From: Diplosphaera chodatii
Taxonomy: Eukaryota > Chlorophyta > Trebouxiophyceae > Prasiolales > Stichococcaceae
Direction of reading: 5' to 3'
Assembly (NCBI GenBank): GCA_032358165.1
Contig: JAALGY010000034.1
Coordinates: 62,001 to 126,000 of the forward strand
DNA length: 64,000 bases
Shown piece by piece: positions 12,901-24,000 of the stretch. The notes beneath the pieces are model-generated. The model was not told the origin of the DNA. It was given only the letters and a program-made list of their open reading frames with translations, and searched no databases. Every line of letters begins with the position of its first letter. Positions within the stretch are counted from its first letter, which is position 1. A program made the translations under genes and the position numbers.

Positions 12901-12958
12901 CTGGCCCGAGCTGCGGCAGCAGGAAGCTGCACAGCCGGAAGCGGCGTCGCGGCAATAG
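9916..12958 (+). CDS. EngB/YihA-type ribosome-assembly GTPase, organelle-targeted
   Basis: Eight exons: 9916-10320, 10445-10683, 10922-11079, 11382-11451, 11643-11696, 11918-12026, 12282-12389, 12638-12958; 487 residues. The GTPase signature is complete: P-loop [10 protein letters not shown]2-region Thr in [13 protein letters not shown], switch II DLPGYG, TKTD before a Lys-rich stretch, and a C-terminal TSSRSGAGK. EngB proteins bind GTP and help assemble the large ribosomal subunit in bacteria and organelles. About 215 residues, Ala/Pro/Ser-rich with scattered Arg, precede the G domain and include a plausible plastid or mitochondrial targeting sequence; which organelle is not decidable here. 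After the G domain comes a low-complexity tail (Ala/Glu-rich, ending [19 protein letters not shown]). Three exon echoes lie in its introns. Start codon 9916 is the first ATG in the open frame that gives a basic N-terminus. Confidence 0.94.
10785..10860 (+). repeat. Exon echo of EngB exon 3 start
   Basis: Resembles 10911-10985, including the acceptor (CGCAGGAG versus CGCAGGAGC), AAGAGCAGCAAGACGCTGGAG and CTGCC. Shift about 125 bp. It sits in the intron upstream of the real exon 3 and carries its own candidate acceptor. Confidence 0.85.
11151..11192 (+). repeat. Exon echo of EngB exon 3 end
   Basis: Copies GGGCAGAAGGCGCTGGCGCT and the following GGTGT...AAAAACCC of 11043-11080, shifted 108 bp downstream into the intron. 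The donor has decayed. Confidence 0.88.
12086..12135 (+). repeat. Exon echo of EngB exon 6 end
   Basis: GCAGACGGCCGGCCTGG, GTCAGCTGGCTAGGCAACTC and GGCATGA correspond to 11981-12030 at a shift of about 107 bp, including the region of the original donor. Confidence 0.85.
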
Positions 12959-13393
12959 CCAGAGACCAGCGTGGACCAGAGTGCACACAGGAACACAGAG
13001 GGCTGAGCGAGGGTGCGGCACACAATGACGTTGCAGATGCTACAGGAGTCTGAGATACAATCTGTGGGTGTGTCGGTAACATGAGGGGAGAGCGCCTCAG
13101 TGTATGCAGTTTCAGCAGTTTACTGTAGTGTAGCAACAAGACAGTGCTTTCTGAGGCATCGCAAGAGCCAGCAGCAGCAGCAAAGTACGGTGGTTCAGCA
13201 GTCTGCAGCTGCCAAACCCTCTGCAGCTGTCAAACCCTCAATGCTGAACGCAAGCTGGCCTGCTGATCGGCCGGCACAGAGCTGCCAGCAGTGCCAACTT
13301 GCAGTGCCACTTGTTACCGCGCCGCGCCCCACCCGCCCCTTTCAGAGCTGCTGCCCAGCCTGCCTTTCGGGCTGCCCCCTTTGCAGCCCCCTT
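12959..13393. other. Convergent intergenic stretch
   Basis: 435 bp between the EngB stop and the stop of the minus-strand gene at 13394. It must hold both 3' UTRs. Short direct repeats of CTGCAGCTG(C/T)CAAACCCTC occur near 13204-13240. No gene was recognised. Confidence 0.45.
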
Positions 13394-15854
13394 TCAGGCC
13401 TCCTCCACCTGGTCCTCCGCCTTGTCCAGCGTCTTCTTGACCACCTGCTCGAAGCTCAGCTGCAGGCGCACCACACATGACGAGTCAGCCGCTGCCACAG
13501 ACCAACCTGCAGACTGTAGGTGCCACCGAGCTGGCAGTCTGCATGCACGTGCCGTCAGGCAGCCCAGTCTGCCAAGCCACTGCAGGCAAACACGAAGCAG
13601 GAAGGCGCACCAGCCGCTGGATGTCCCGCTGCGACACCTTCTGGCCGCCGTACCTGCAGCCGAGGCAGCAGCCGGGTTGCAGAGCGGACAGCTAGCAGGA
13701 GCAGCCTTTCACTTGGCCGCTGGGGTGGTCGGGCCGCCGTCCGTGTGAAGCACGTTCATGCTGTTGTTGGCGGCGCCTGGCCGGAGGCGCCAGGGTCTCA
13801 TAGCATGTGCAGATGCTGTGCCACGGCGGCACCCACAAAGTGGTGCCGTCTAGCAGTGGCAGCGACAGCAGTGGCAGCTGCTGACGACTGCAGCCCTGTG
13901 CCTTCACCCTATGCACTTGACGCACACGGCAGTGGGCCAGCTCACGAGAAGGTGGTGTTCTCGAAGTCGGCGGCGGTCCCCTTGTCCTGGTTGCTGAAGT
14001 TGCTGCCGAAGACGCTGGACAGCGCGCCGCTGATGTAGCTGCCCAGCGTGCCGGTGTACTCCTCCTTGCCTGGCTCCTATATTCCACACAACACAGTGGT
14101 CGGGGCTTGTCTGGCAGACACCACGACGCTGATGTACCTGCCCAGCATGCCGCTGTTTTCCTTCCTGCTGGGCTTGTCACCTGGACGCGAACATGCATGC
14201 CAGGACGGGTTGCCAGGATGATTGGGTGCCGGTGCATGGGCAATCTGCATGCCATGAACTGGTGCTTCCGCCGGCACACGGCAGCCTGAGGCCACTGTTG
14301 GTGACATAGCAGGCTAGGGCTAGACTGCTGCAGACGAGGTCAACCCCCAACACATGGCAGGTAGCAGCTTTGGTGCAGCTATCCGCTGCTGGCTGTTCTG
14401 CAGACAGCAGCCGACCAGACGCTGCAAGCCGCTGTGCGCAGGCAGGACGGCCCATGACTCCACCCTGCAGAGTGATTCGAAACCCACCTGGATGATGTAC
14501 TCGCAGGTGCCATCGTCCACTTGTGCGTCCGGGTTGTAGTTGGTAGCAGACGCGTCCATGCAGCCAGCCACCTGAGTGTGTAAGACAGATAAATCCCAAA
14601 AACAAGGATCTATCCAGGCTGTGGACAAGTCAAGCACATCCCTGCCGTCCCAGGCACACTCCGTGGCAGAACCTCACACACCGTGCGCAGAGCAGCACAC
14701 CTGTTGCCGGGTGGCCTTCACGACCGAGTGCAGCTTGCGGAGCTTGGCCACCTCGTTGTGGTGCGAGATGTCTGCACACGTCAAGAGCCACTAGCTAATG
14801 TCACTAGCTGAGCAGGGGAGCTGTTCATGCAGCGCCCGAACGCAAGGGTGCGCAACTTGGGCACCTCGTTGTGGAGTGAGATGTCTGCACATCAAGAGCC
14901 ACCAGCTGACAAGGGAAGCTGTTCACGCAATGCCCAGACGCAAGCGTGCGCAGCAGAGACAGCTGGCAGAGAAAGCTCCGGCAGCCTGCGGCCGACGGTC
15001 AGTGCTTGACTGGGCGAAAAGGGTGCCAGTTGGGACAGCTCACCGCCAGACCAGCCCGACGTGCTGCCGTCCCAGGGCACGTCCGACGTCTGCGGGCTGA
15101 AGATGGCGGCGGCGGCCTCCGAAAGGTATTGCCCGACGCCGGCACGCACCACCTGCAGTCGCGAGGTGCACTGGGTGTCAACATGATGATGGCATGCGAC
15201 GCCTGAGCAAGCCCGGTGGTTGATGTGACGGTGCTATGACCATCACCAGAGAACGTGGTGTCGCCCGCGCTGCCTGAGTTGCATACGTAATGCCACAGCA
15301 GCACGGGAGTGGCCTGTGGCCGATGCGGATCATGGCGCCAGCCATGATATCGGTGAGTGAGTGCCAACGTGAGTAAGACGGCAGCGACGGCGTGACTGTG
15401 ACCGCTGAGTTCCGGGAGGGTGCATCGCGGGAATGGCTGACTGGAGGTCTTGTTGGCAGCACACATGCGCAGCGTGCATGCCGCGGCAGCATAAACACGC
15501 CAAGCACAGCGCTTTCAGCCTGATGAACCCGACATGCACGTTGCTCTACAGCACATGCAATTGTGGGGCCTAGTATCACTGCCTGAAGTAGGGCTGCTGG
15601 CCTCCCATGCGAACTCGCTGCTTGCGTCTGAGTCAGATCGAAGCACCCAAGCCACTGCAGTACGCTGCAAGCCCTTGACAATGCATGAAAACCTAGCAGT
15701 TGCTTCATGCACAGAACAACAGCCTCACCAGCCGGTTGATGTTGCTTGGACGCCGTGCCGCAAGCAGGCGAGGCCGTTGCACAGGAGATGCACGGGTGAA
15801 GGCTGCCCTGCTGGCGCCCAGGTGCATTCGGTTGGCGGTGAGATGCATCGCCAT
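13394..15854 (-). CDS. Plastid-type protein of unknown family with an Asp/Asn-rich GCMD motif
   Basis: Seven exons keep frame: 15729-15854, 15044-15152, 14701-14771, 14488-14571, 13946-14076, 13611-13653, 13394-13459; 209 residues. I do not recognise the family. Residues 1-45 (MAMHLTANRMHLGASRAAFTRAS...) look like a chloroplast transit peptide. Then follow GQYLSEAAAAIFSPQTSDVPWDG, a basic helix (NEVAKLRKLHSVVKATRQQ), and one exon coding GCMD-ATNYNPDA-DDGTCEY. That motif is common as a repeat in secreted bacterial and algal proteins and resembles thrombospondin type-3 calcium-binding loops. After it come EEYTGTLGSYISGALSSVFGS and a charged end (QVVKKTLDKAEDQVEEA). The two Cys of the GCMD exon could form a disulphide. 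A thylakoid-associated role would be a guess. The start could also lie 20 codons upstream. Confidence 0.72.
14115..14165 (-). repeat. Exon echo of exon 5 start (plastid-type gene)
   Basis: GACGCTGATGTACCTGCCCAGC and CCGCTGTTTTCCTTCC mirror 14026-14072 on the plus strand, shifted about 99 bp, in the intron upstream of that exon in transcript order. Confidence 0.8.
14833..14906 (-). repeat. Exon echo of exon 3 start plus flanking intron
   Basis: Plus-strand CACCTCGTTGTGG, GAGATGTCTGCACA and CAAGAGCCAC repeat 14749-14792 at a shift of about 113 bp, so the copy contains exon, acceptor and intron sequence. A related run GCTGTTCA(T/C)GCA followed by CCCGAACGCAAG / CCCAGACGCAAG is repeated at 14819 and 14918. 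Confidence 0.85.
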
Positions 15855-16274
15855 GGCTGCCAGTGCTAGTGAGAGTGTTGTGCAAGAGGTGAACTGGTCA
15901 AGCCTGTCAACCACGCAGGCGCTGAGCCTTCATCAAATATCTGGCCAGGTATCTGCATTTGGCGGGAGTCTGATCCCCCGTGTTTCGCCGGCAGGCTGGC
16001 TCCAGCCCCTGATAGTGCTGAACATGCAGCCAGCAATAGAGCAAAATCCAGCAGGCACATTGAAATTTTGCACAGATCCTGACACCGATAAGCCTGTTGA
16101 TCTATCTGACAGCCTGAGCTTCAGTGATACAAAGATCCTGACAGCATTTCTTGCCCTCGGTGGCAAGTGTCCGTCTATCTCAGCCACCGCCCGCATCGTC
16201 ACCCGGCATCGCAGCAGCGTCCAGCCTGTCGGCGCGCACTGACAGGCTTCACACAGCCACAGCAGCGCCCGCGG
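15855..16274. promoter_or_regulatory. Divergent promoter region, plastid-type gene / ADT
   Basis: 420 bp between divergent starts of two genes whose products both carry plastid-type N-termini. An open frame crosses it on the plus strand without any recognisable domain. No defined promoter element was found. Confidence 0.45.
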
Positions 16275-19200
16275 ATGGGGCAGCTGGCGGCCGCCCAGCT
16301 GTCCCGGGCTGATGGGGCGGCGGCGGCGCTGCCGTCACGTCGCCGCAGCTCCGCAGCCCTGTCAGGGGCGCAGCTGGGGCCGCACCGCAGCGACCGCAGC
16401 CAGGCGCGCCGCTGCGGCGTCCAGCGGCGCCGCCGCAGCCCCGCCGCCGTCCTGACGGCGCCCAACCCGGTGCAGGCTGCCACCGCCACGCCAGTGCGGG
16501 CGGACCAGCCTGGGCTCGCGGTGAGACACGCCCCAGAAACCCGCCTCGTACGCGCACTGCGCATCGCCGTGAGATGAGCTGCATGGTAAAAGCACGGGGC
16601 AGGTGCTGCAGCGGGATGCAGCTTTGCACTGGCCGCAGCCACCTTCGCCGCCACCCCCGCATTGCGGCAGCGTTGCCTCAGCTGCATCGAGCACAGGTTT
16701 TTTGCGAGAACCCACAGATTTGAAGAGGGTCGTGAGTCTGAGAACACGACCGCGCTCAGATGCAGCGCCGCCGAAAGCCCTGCCTTCAGGCGATGCAGCC
16801 TGCGCTGTTTGCCGTCATGCAGTGCCATCTGTCGCGAAAACCACAGTGGGCTTACAACACCTGCGCAGCTGCGGGTTGCCTTTCAAGCGCCATGTGAGTC
16901 ACCACCTCCCTGGCAACATGAGGCTGACCCTGCGGATTGACAAGGATTTGTGCAGCACACTCGCCGAAGGCCCTGGCCGCGCAGCCACATGCTGCACCGC
17001 TCATGTGTGCATGAGATGCAGATGAACAGCACGCATGGCTGCGCGCATTAGATGCACTTTCCCGGCCGTGGAAGGCGCCCATGTGCAGCGTCTGCCTCGC
17101 AGGACGCCCCGGAGCAGATCCCCAACGCGATCGCGTACCAGGGCGTGCCGGGCGCCTACAGCGAGGTGGCCGCCCTGGCCGCCTGCCCCGGCTGGACGCA
17201 CGTTCCCTGCAACCAGTTCGAGCAGGTGTTCCAGGTGCGCAGCAATGAATCTTTATGTAGGCAAACCGTCAACCTGAACACGGATTGTGGCTCACCCGCC
17301 ATCTGGCGTGCGGAGCATCACGACCCTTAGGCTCTATATCTCCCAGCAAAACCAGCAATTGAAGCACGAGCTCTGCCGCAAGAGGCTGGCGTGCAGCTGG
17401 ACTTCGAGCTGGTTGGCGCACTGGTGCGGCATCCTGACGTCGCCGGAGTTGCTGGTATATGTGTGGGCACATAGCAAACCCTAAGCACTGCCGATCACTG
17501 CGTGCAGTCGCTCAGCCAGTGGTCGGCGGACCGGGCGGTGCTGCCGATCGAGAACAGCCTGGGCGGCAGCATCCACGCCAACCTGGACCTGCTGCTGCAG
17601 TACCGGTGGGTCCCCAAACGCGTTGCAGCCATGCAGCCTTTCCCCAGACTGGCTCACAATGCCATGTGGGACGGCAGCCCGGGCGGCAGCAATTATGCCG
17701 ATTTGGACCTGCTGCTGCAACTTCAGTTGGTGTCTGACAATGCAGGCTGCACATTGTGGGCGAGACGCTGGTGGACGTGAACCACTGCCTGCTGGCGCTG
17801 CCGGGGACCAAGCTGGAGGACGTTGAGCGCGTCATCAGCCACCCGCAGGTCAGTACCGTCAGCGGTGAGGTTTGCGCAAGGTGCCTGCCTCATGGGCATA
17901 GCTGTGGGTCGGCTGGCAGCGCATGGCCACAGGGGTTGCCAGTCATCGAAGCTGAGGTGCTGCTGCTGGGCTTGCTGTGTACTTGGGGCCATCCGTCAGG
18001 CGTCAGGCTATACAGCTGTGTTGACCCTGCAGTGTCAAGGCATCTCAAAACACCAAACGACATTCGTGTCTTACTGGCGCTGCAGATGGGCTGCAAACTC
18101 AGCGTGCTGCCACTGACTGCAGCGCAAGCCCTGGGCTCTGGATCAAATGTCCTCCTGCTGGCTCGCAGGCGCTGTCGCAGTGCGACCGGTACCTGCGGAA
18201 CCTGCCCAACCCGAAGGGCGTCAGGGAGGCAGTCTTTGACACGGCCGGAGCGGCGCAGGACATAGCACGCAACCAGCGCAGGTAGTACTTATATCTGTCT
18301 GGTGACTTGTGACAAGTGTCTGCCGAAAGCAATGCGGTGTCGAAGTCTGTTGCGGGCTTCGGCGGGTTTTGGTTTTATCTCGCACTGCGCTGGTGCCCGT
18401 CAGCCTGTTCTGGTGTTCCAAGACTGTCTGTCAGCTTCTATCCAGTGTCCACAGTGCAGACAGCGTGCTGCAGGTCTGCAGCAGCCGCCACAGGCTGGCA
18501 CGTATGCAGATCCTGACACACCGAGGGACAACCGTGTCAGCTTGTCTGCAGGGGTGTGGCAGCGGTCGCGTCGAAGCGCGCGGCGGAGCTGTACGGGCTG
18601 GAGGCGCTCGACGAGGGCATTCAGGTGTGCTTCCTGCTTCCAATGAAGCTCGATGATGTGCGACTATTCTGCCGCCCAGCATAGGAACAGGTACCAGGTC
18701 ATGTTTTGTGATTGCGCTGCTTGTGGCTTGCCAGCTGCGTCAGAGCTGCAAAGTTCTTACATATCAAGAGTGCGGCGTGTGCACAAACCCTGCCGCCTGC
18801 AGTTTGACAGGCTGGGCAATGCCTGCATTTTGGCCCCCCTGCAGGACAACACCGACAACGTGACGCGCTTCATCGTGCTGGCGCGCGAGCCGCTGGTGGT
18901 CCACAACCCGGAGCCTGGCGCGTACAAGACCACCATCGTGTTCTCCATGCAGGAGGGGCCCGGCCAGCTGTACAAGGTGCGCTCTGCTGTGCTGCTGACG
19001 TCCAAACAACCATCAGCAACACCTTCGCTCTGACTGAAGGATGACACCGCCAGCTGCAGGTCAGCTGCAGCATTGCACATTGAGTGCGCAGGTGACGGCA
19101 GTTGCCTAGTGGTCCCTGTGCACTCGGTACTGTTCAGACGTTGCCGCTGTTCACATCCACCACGCAACGAGCCAATTGACGCTGCAAGACGCCCACATGT

Positions 19201-19803
19201 TAAAGCTGGAGAGCCGCCTGCTGCGCACTCCGCAGTAGCCCCAATGCAGCAGTTTGCCTTTCTTGATGGGCACGCCCTTCCGCTGCAGGCGATGAGCGTG
19301 TTTGCCCTGCGGGACATCAACATGACCAAGATGGAGAGCCGGCCGCTGCGGAGCTCCCCCATCCTGCACGAGCTCAATAACGGGCGCCGCTCCTACAACT
19401 ACGTCTTCTTCATCGACTTTGCTGGCTCCACCGCCGAGGTGCGCAATGCTCAGTTCCCCCTGGGACAGCCATGGTGCGTGCTCATTGCTCACAGCCCTGC
19501 ACTGGTGGGAGAATTACAATTTCACTCGTTGGGACGCGGTGCCAGTCGCGGGCAAGCCCATCCACCGCTGTAACAGGCTGTGACGGCTGCGTTGGGAGCA
19601 TAGAATCTAACACCCTGCATACCTTAGCTGATGGCCACATTCAGAGCATTGCGAAGCCCCAGCTTTGTTCATCACAGCAACATCACAGTGCTGACAAGCT
19701 TGCGCCCTTGCCGCTGCAGACCAGGGTGCAGAATGCGCTGAAGAACCTCGAGGAGTACGCCACCTGGATGCGCGTGCTGGGGAGCTACCCAATTGGGGTG
19801 TGA
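16275..19803 (+). CDS. Arogenate/prephenate dehydratase (ADT) with ACT domain
   Basis: Nine exons: 16275-16520, 17103-17234, 17508-17605, 17746-17848, 18169-18281, 18552-18624, 18845-18976, 19289-19438, 19720-19803; 376 residues. It decarboxylates and dehydrates arogenate (or prephenate) in phenylalanine synthesis in the plastid. The first ~82 residues are Arg/Ala/Ser-rich with almost no acids, a transit-peptide composition. The catalytic part shows [75 protein letters not shown] and the NVTRF motif with the catalytic Thr. The ACT domain follows: [36 protein letters not shown] (ESRP is the Phe-binding motif) and [12 protein letters not shown]. Feedback inhibition by Phe is therefore likely. 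Whether arogenate or prephenate is preferred cannot be told by eye. The start at 16275 is the first ATG in the open frame. Confidence 0.95.
17672..17730 (+). repeat. Exon echo of ADT exon 3
   Basis: CGGGCGGCAGCA, GCCGA(T)TTGGACCTGCTGCTGCA repeat 17560-17600 at a shift of about 120 bp, in the intron after that exon. Confidence 0.85.
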
Positions 19804-21075
19804 GCCCTGTCCCACAGCCGCGCGACCATGCAGCGGCAGATGCCATCGCCTGTTCGACCTTGGCATGCGCCGCTCCTTCTTCTGCTTGCACGCAGCTGAG
19901 CAACAGCAGCTCTTAGTGCAGCTGCAGCGGCCGCAGACTCTTGGCATTTCGTTCAGCATGAAGCACAGGAGCTGAACTGCTGATCGTCCGCCAAGCAGCC
20001 GCAGAGAGCAGCGGACAGTCTACTGGCAGCATCCGCCTTTCCAGCCTGCACGCAGCTTGCCCATTAGCTGGTGATGCTGCTGACATGCGGTGGAGAGTAT
20101 GCGCAGCACACAGGCCAGCGGCATCCCTGGTCTACTGCTGTGTTGATGGCGGATGCAATTGTTGCAACTGTCTCATACCTATTATATTTTGGACAGTGCA
20201 GTTCATGCACGTGGGACACATATTATGTTGTATTGTTTTGGGTTTACTGAGAAGTATCAGCCATGGACCATCCGGCAGCTGATGTCCAACTGGCGGCGGG
20301 GCTGTAAAGACATCAGCAGTGCACCTGGGCTTGCATGACAGCCCATGCCAGCACCAACCATTGTCAGCTCGCAGCTTACAGCACTCAACGATACAAGTGA
20401 AACATGTGCTACAGCCGCCTGGCTCAAGCAATGAGCAACATCACTGGCTACTTCACATACAATGCACACCCCAAACCAATGTATACTGCCACTGCTTGCG
20501 CTGGACAACAGCAAACCACTCGCCCGCTATACAGGCTGAACGACAGCATCACGCACAGGTGCAAACCTTCACATTCAATGGCTGGAACCAGTAGCCTCAC
20601 GAACTAGCAGCATCTGTGACAGAAACGAAGATCACATGTGGCAATCCTATGGCATCCTGCTCTCCAATACCCTCTGGACCACACCCCCGTTTCCCTCGCT
20701 GCCAAGCCACTTCCCAGGCTTGGCTACATATGGTAGAAACACGGGCTGGAGCAACTGTTGCTTGCCTGCCTACTGTACCTCGCTCCCTCATGTAGGTACG
20801 TCACATCAAAGTGCTAGCCGCCTCTGCGCTGCTTGCCACAGCCCTGAGCTTCTGCCGCTCTGGCAGGCACACCTTGCCCTTACGGTGTTACCCTCACTCC
20901 CTTGCTGGATCACAAAATGGCACAGACAGGCTGAGGTGTGGGCTCTTGTCTCAGCTCCTGCCATTCCTGTTGCCTATGCCCGTCACCGCCGCCGCCGCTG
21001 CTGTCTATCTCAGCTTATGACGCGCAAGAGCGCCAGGGCTGGGACTCGTGCGACGGCGGCAATGGGAATCTCTGA
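19804..21075. other. Convergent intergenic stretch, 1.27 kb
   Basis: Between the ADT stop and the stop of the collagen-like gene. The part next to 21076 is open in several frames and mildly Pro-rich, so an extra 3' exon is not excluded, but no similarity or consistent splice chain was found. No RNA gene or repeat family was seen. Confidence 0.45.
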
Positions 21076-24000
21076 TCAGCGCCCGGTGAGCAGGCCGCTG
21101 GCGCCGCCGGGCGCCAGTGGGGCGGTGGGCGTCGGTGCAGGCGCAGGCGACGGTGATGGCACTGGCACCACTGGCGTCGCCGCGACAGGGGCGGCCTGCA
21201 TGATGGATACGGTTGCTTTGACCCAGCTTCACCGCAGCATCGCAGCATGGCACTTTAGTGGGATTGAAGAGGTCACGCTGTGGCAGCGTGTGGTGACGAT
21301 GAGCAGCCCCCCTGCGATCAGTGCCGCCTCAGGGGTACGACATGGCCTCACCGCTGCGGTTGGCGGCGGGGTCGGCGCAGGGGTGACCGGCACAATTGGC
21401 GCGACAGCGACTGGGGCCGCCACCTACTGAGCAGCAAGACTTCGTCAGGAGTATATCACCTTTGTCTTTCTGGGCTCACGTCTTGCCGTCTTGCATGGCA
21501 GCTCAACCGTCTTTCGAGTGACCAAGCGTACAGAGATAGGTGAATGTTCTGGCTCACCACAGCAGTCGGCGGCGGGGTTGGGGCAGGCGTTGTGACGGCT
21601 GGCGTGGCAGCCACCGGGGCAGCAATCTGATCGCACCCAGAAAAGCCATCTCATCACCATTGGAATCAGGGCAGCTACTGCAACAGTCAAAACCTCGACA
21701 CTGGCAAGCAAAGGCCGGCGCACTGCGCGTCTGCAGACTGACCATAAATTTTGCCAGCACTGCTGAACAGCTCACTAGTACTTACATTCACGGGGCTCAC
21801 CACTACAGTCGGCGGCGGAGTAGGTGCGGCCGTCGGCGAGACAGGCACGGGGACTGGAACAGCGGGCAGCGGCACCACCGTCACCTGCAGCCGACAGAGT
21901 ACGGCAGGTCAATTGATGTGCAGCCTATAGGCTGCTGCACCGGTGACGCAGCCAGCCGGGAAGGCAGCATTGTGAGGCCTGCAAGCAGCAGGGGCAGCGC
22001 CTCCAGCCATGCAGTAGGTTGGCTCTCTTGAGAGGTTGAGTCGACCTAAGATCCAAAACATGTTGGAAGCAACAGCCTGATTGCAGCCCTCAGATCAGTG
22101 CACCTTGGGGGTTGGTGCAGGTGTGGGTGCGGCAGTGGGGGGCGGCGTCGGCGGCGGGGTGGGCGGCGGGGTGACAGGGGCAGGGACGATGACGGTGGGG
22201 TAGGGCGTTGGCGTGGCTGTGGCCGCCGGCACCGGCAGAGGCACCTCCATCCACAGAATTTTGACTAGGGCATTGTGCCATCGACCTACTGATCAGCATG
22301 CTGCCTGCCATGCGCATGCGACAGCAGCCAAACTGCGCAGCAGGCGCAAGCCACTGCAACCTAGAGCACTGGCATGCACCACAACTGCGCTGTCGGCGCA
22401 CCAGCACGGTGGGGTAAGGTGTCGGCGCTCGGGTGTTGGAGGCGGCATATGTGGTCACAGGCAGGATGTATGAGGGTGCTGGGGTGGCATAGCTGGGCGC
22501 TGGCGTGGCCTGGACAGATGCAGTGATGACGCTGAGCTGTGTGGCGCGGTAGCAGCCAACTCAGATGCCATTGCTATGATGTGTGAGAAATATGATATAC
22601 TTGCGCATGTCTGTCCGCATCAGCCACATCAGGGGTCTGCCTGTAGCATCAATTGCAGCACCCTCGAAGTGCTTGCTGTTGACAGTCATGCGCTCATGCC
22701 AGCTGCTAGTTGCGCCTGTCGATGAGGGTACATACGCTGGCATGAACATCAGCACAGAGCCCACCGGCAGCACGATCAGCGGTGGCGTCGGCGCAGTTGT
22801 TGGCGCTGCTGTCAACGCTGCTGGCACCGGCGCCGCATAGCCAGGGTAGCTACTGACGCCAAAGCGGAAGTAGGAAGGCGCCGACCCAGCGATGGTCTTG
22901 ACCTGCATGCATACACAGCCCAACTAACAACACTTCAGACTCAAGAGAAGATGCATGCTGCAACAAAAGCAGCTGAGTCAGGCAAGCAGCCCACCGCCGC
23001 TTGCACCCTGGTGCATGTCCAAGTGAGCACCCCAATGATCGTGACTGGCCTCACACATGTATTTGTTCAGTTCCTGTTATGTACCCACAAAATAGCAGCT
23101 GTGATACTTCCGTGTCTTGCCAAATAGCCCAGCTGTGACAGCTGTCAGCGAGCACCACGCGCCTGCACAGGCTGCGATGCGATGGCGCCCTCGATGCTGA
23201 TGGGGCCCTCTGATGGCGCGTACACGGGGACGGGGATGGCGGTGTAGTAGCCTCCTGGCGCTCCTGGGGAACCCTGTAGTGCAGCCGAGGTTCTTACCAA
23301 ATAGTCGGACAGCGCAGCTGCCCTCTGAACCTTTTGCCACCATGCCGTACTCGGACTGCTCGCACAATGCATTTCCCACACAGCAGACCAGCTCATGCTG
23401 ATGTACATGAGCCAGATTCGGGGTCTCAGACTGCACTTACCGGGGTGCCTGGAGATCCCGGGATGCCGTACCTGCAGGAAAATGCACATTACAGCATTGC
23501 TTTGTCCGTCAGCGCTCATCATAGGATAGACCAGGCTGCGCATTGATGTGCAGCAGCGCAAGTCACGCCCTGGAGGGATGTGCCACAGCAGCAGCCCTCC
23601 AGCAACGCAGAGTCATGTTGCAGCACATGTCAGGCACTTCATATGTATGTGCCTCACAGATCGACTGCATCCACTTGATGCAGGCCTTTGATTTCCGAGA
23701 TGACATGCCCCAGCGCCAGTCGACCCAGCAGGCACACGAAGGTTGGGGACACGCTATGCGCTGGCATGCCGTGGCACAGCAGCAGAATGGCCCAGCCTCA
23801 CCCGGCGGTGCCTGGCGGGCCGGCTGACCCAGGCGGCCCTGCAGTGCCCGGCGCGCCCGCGGTGCCAGGGGTGCCTGAAGCAAGAGCCGGCCATGGTCAA
23901 TAGCAACTGCTGATGATGATGCCATGCCATGCACGTTGAAGTGTGGCTACAATATGTTACAGTGTAATAATTGGATGCAGGGCATCCGCACAGTTACCTG

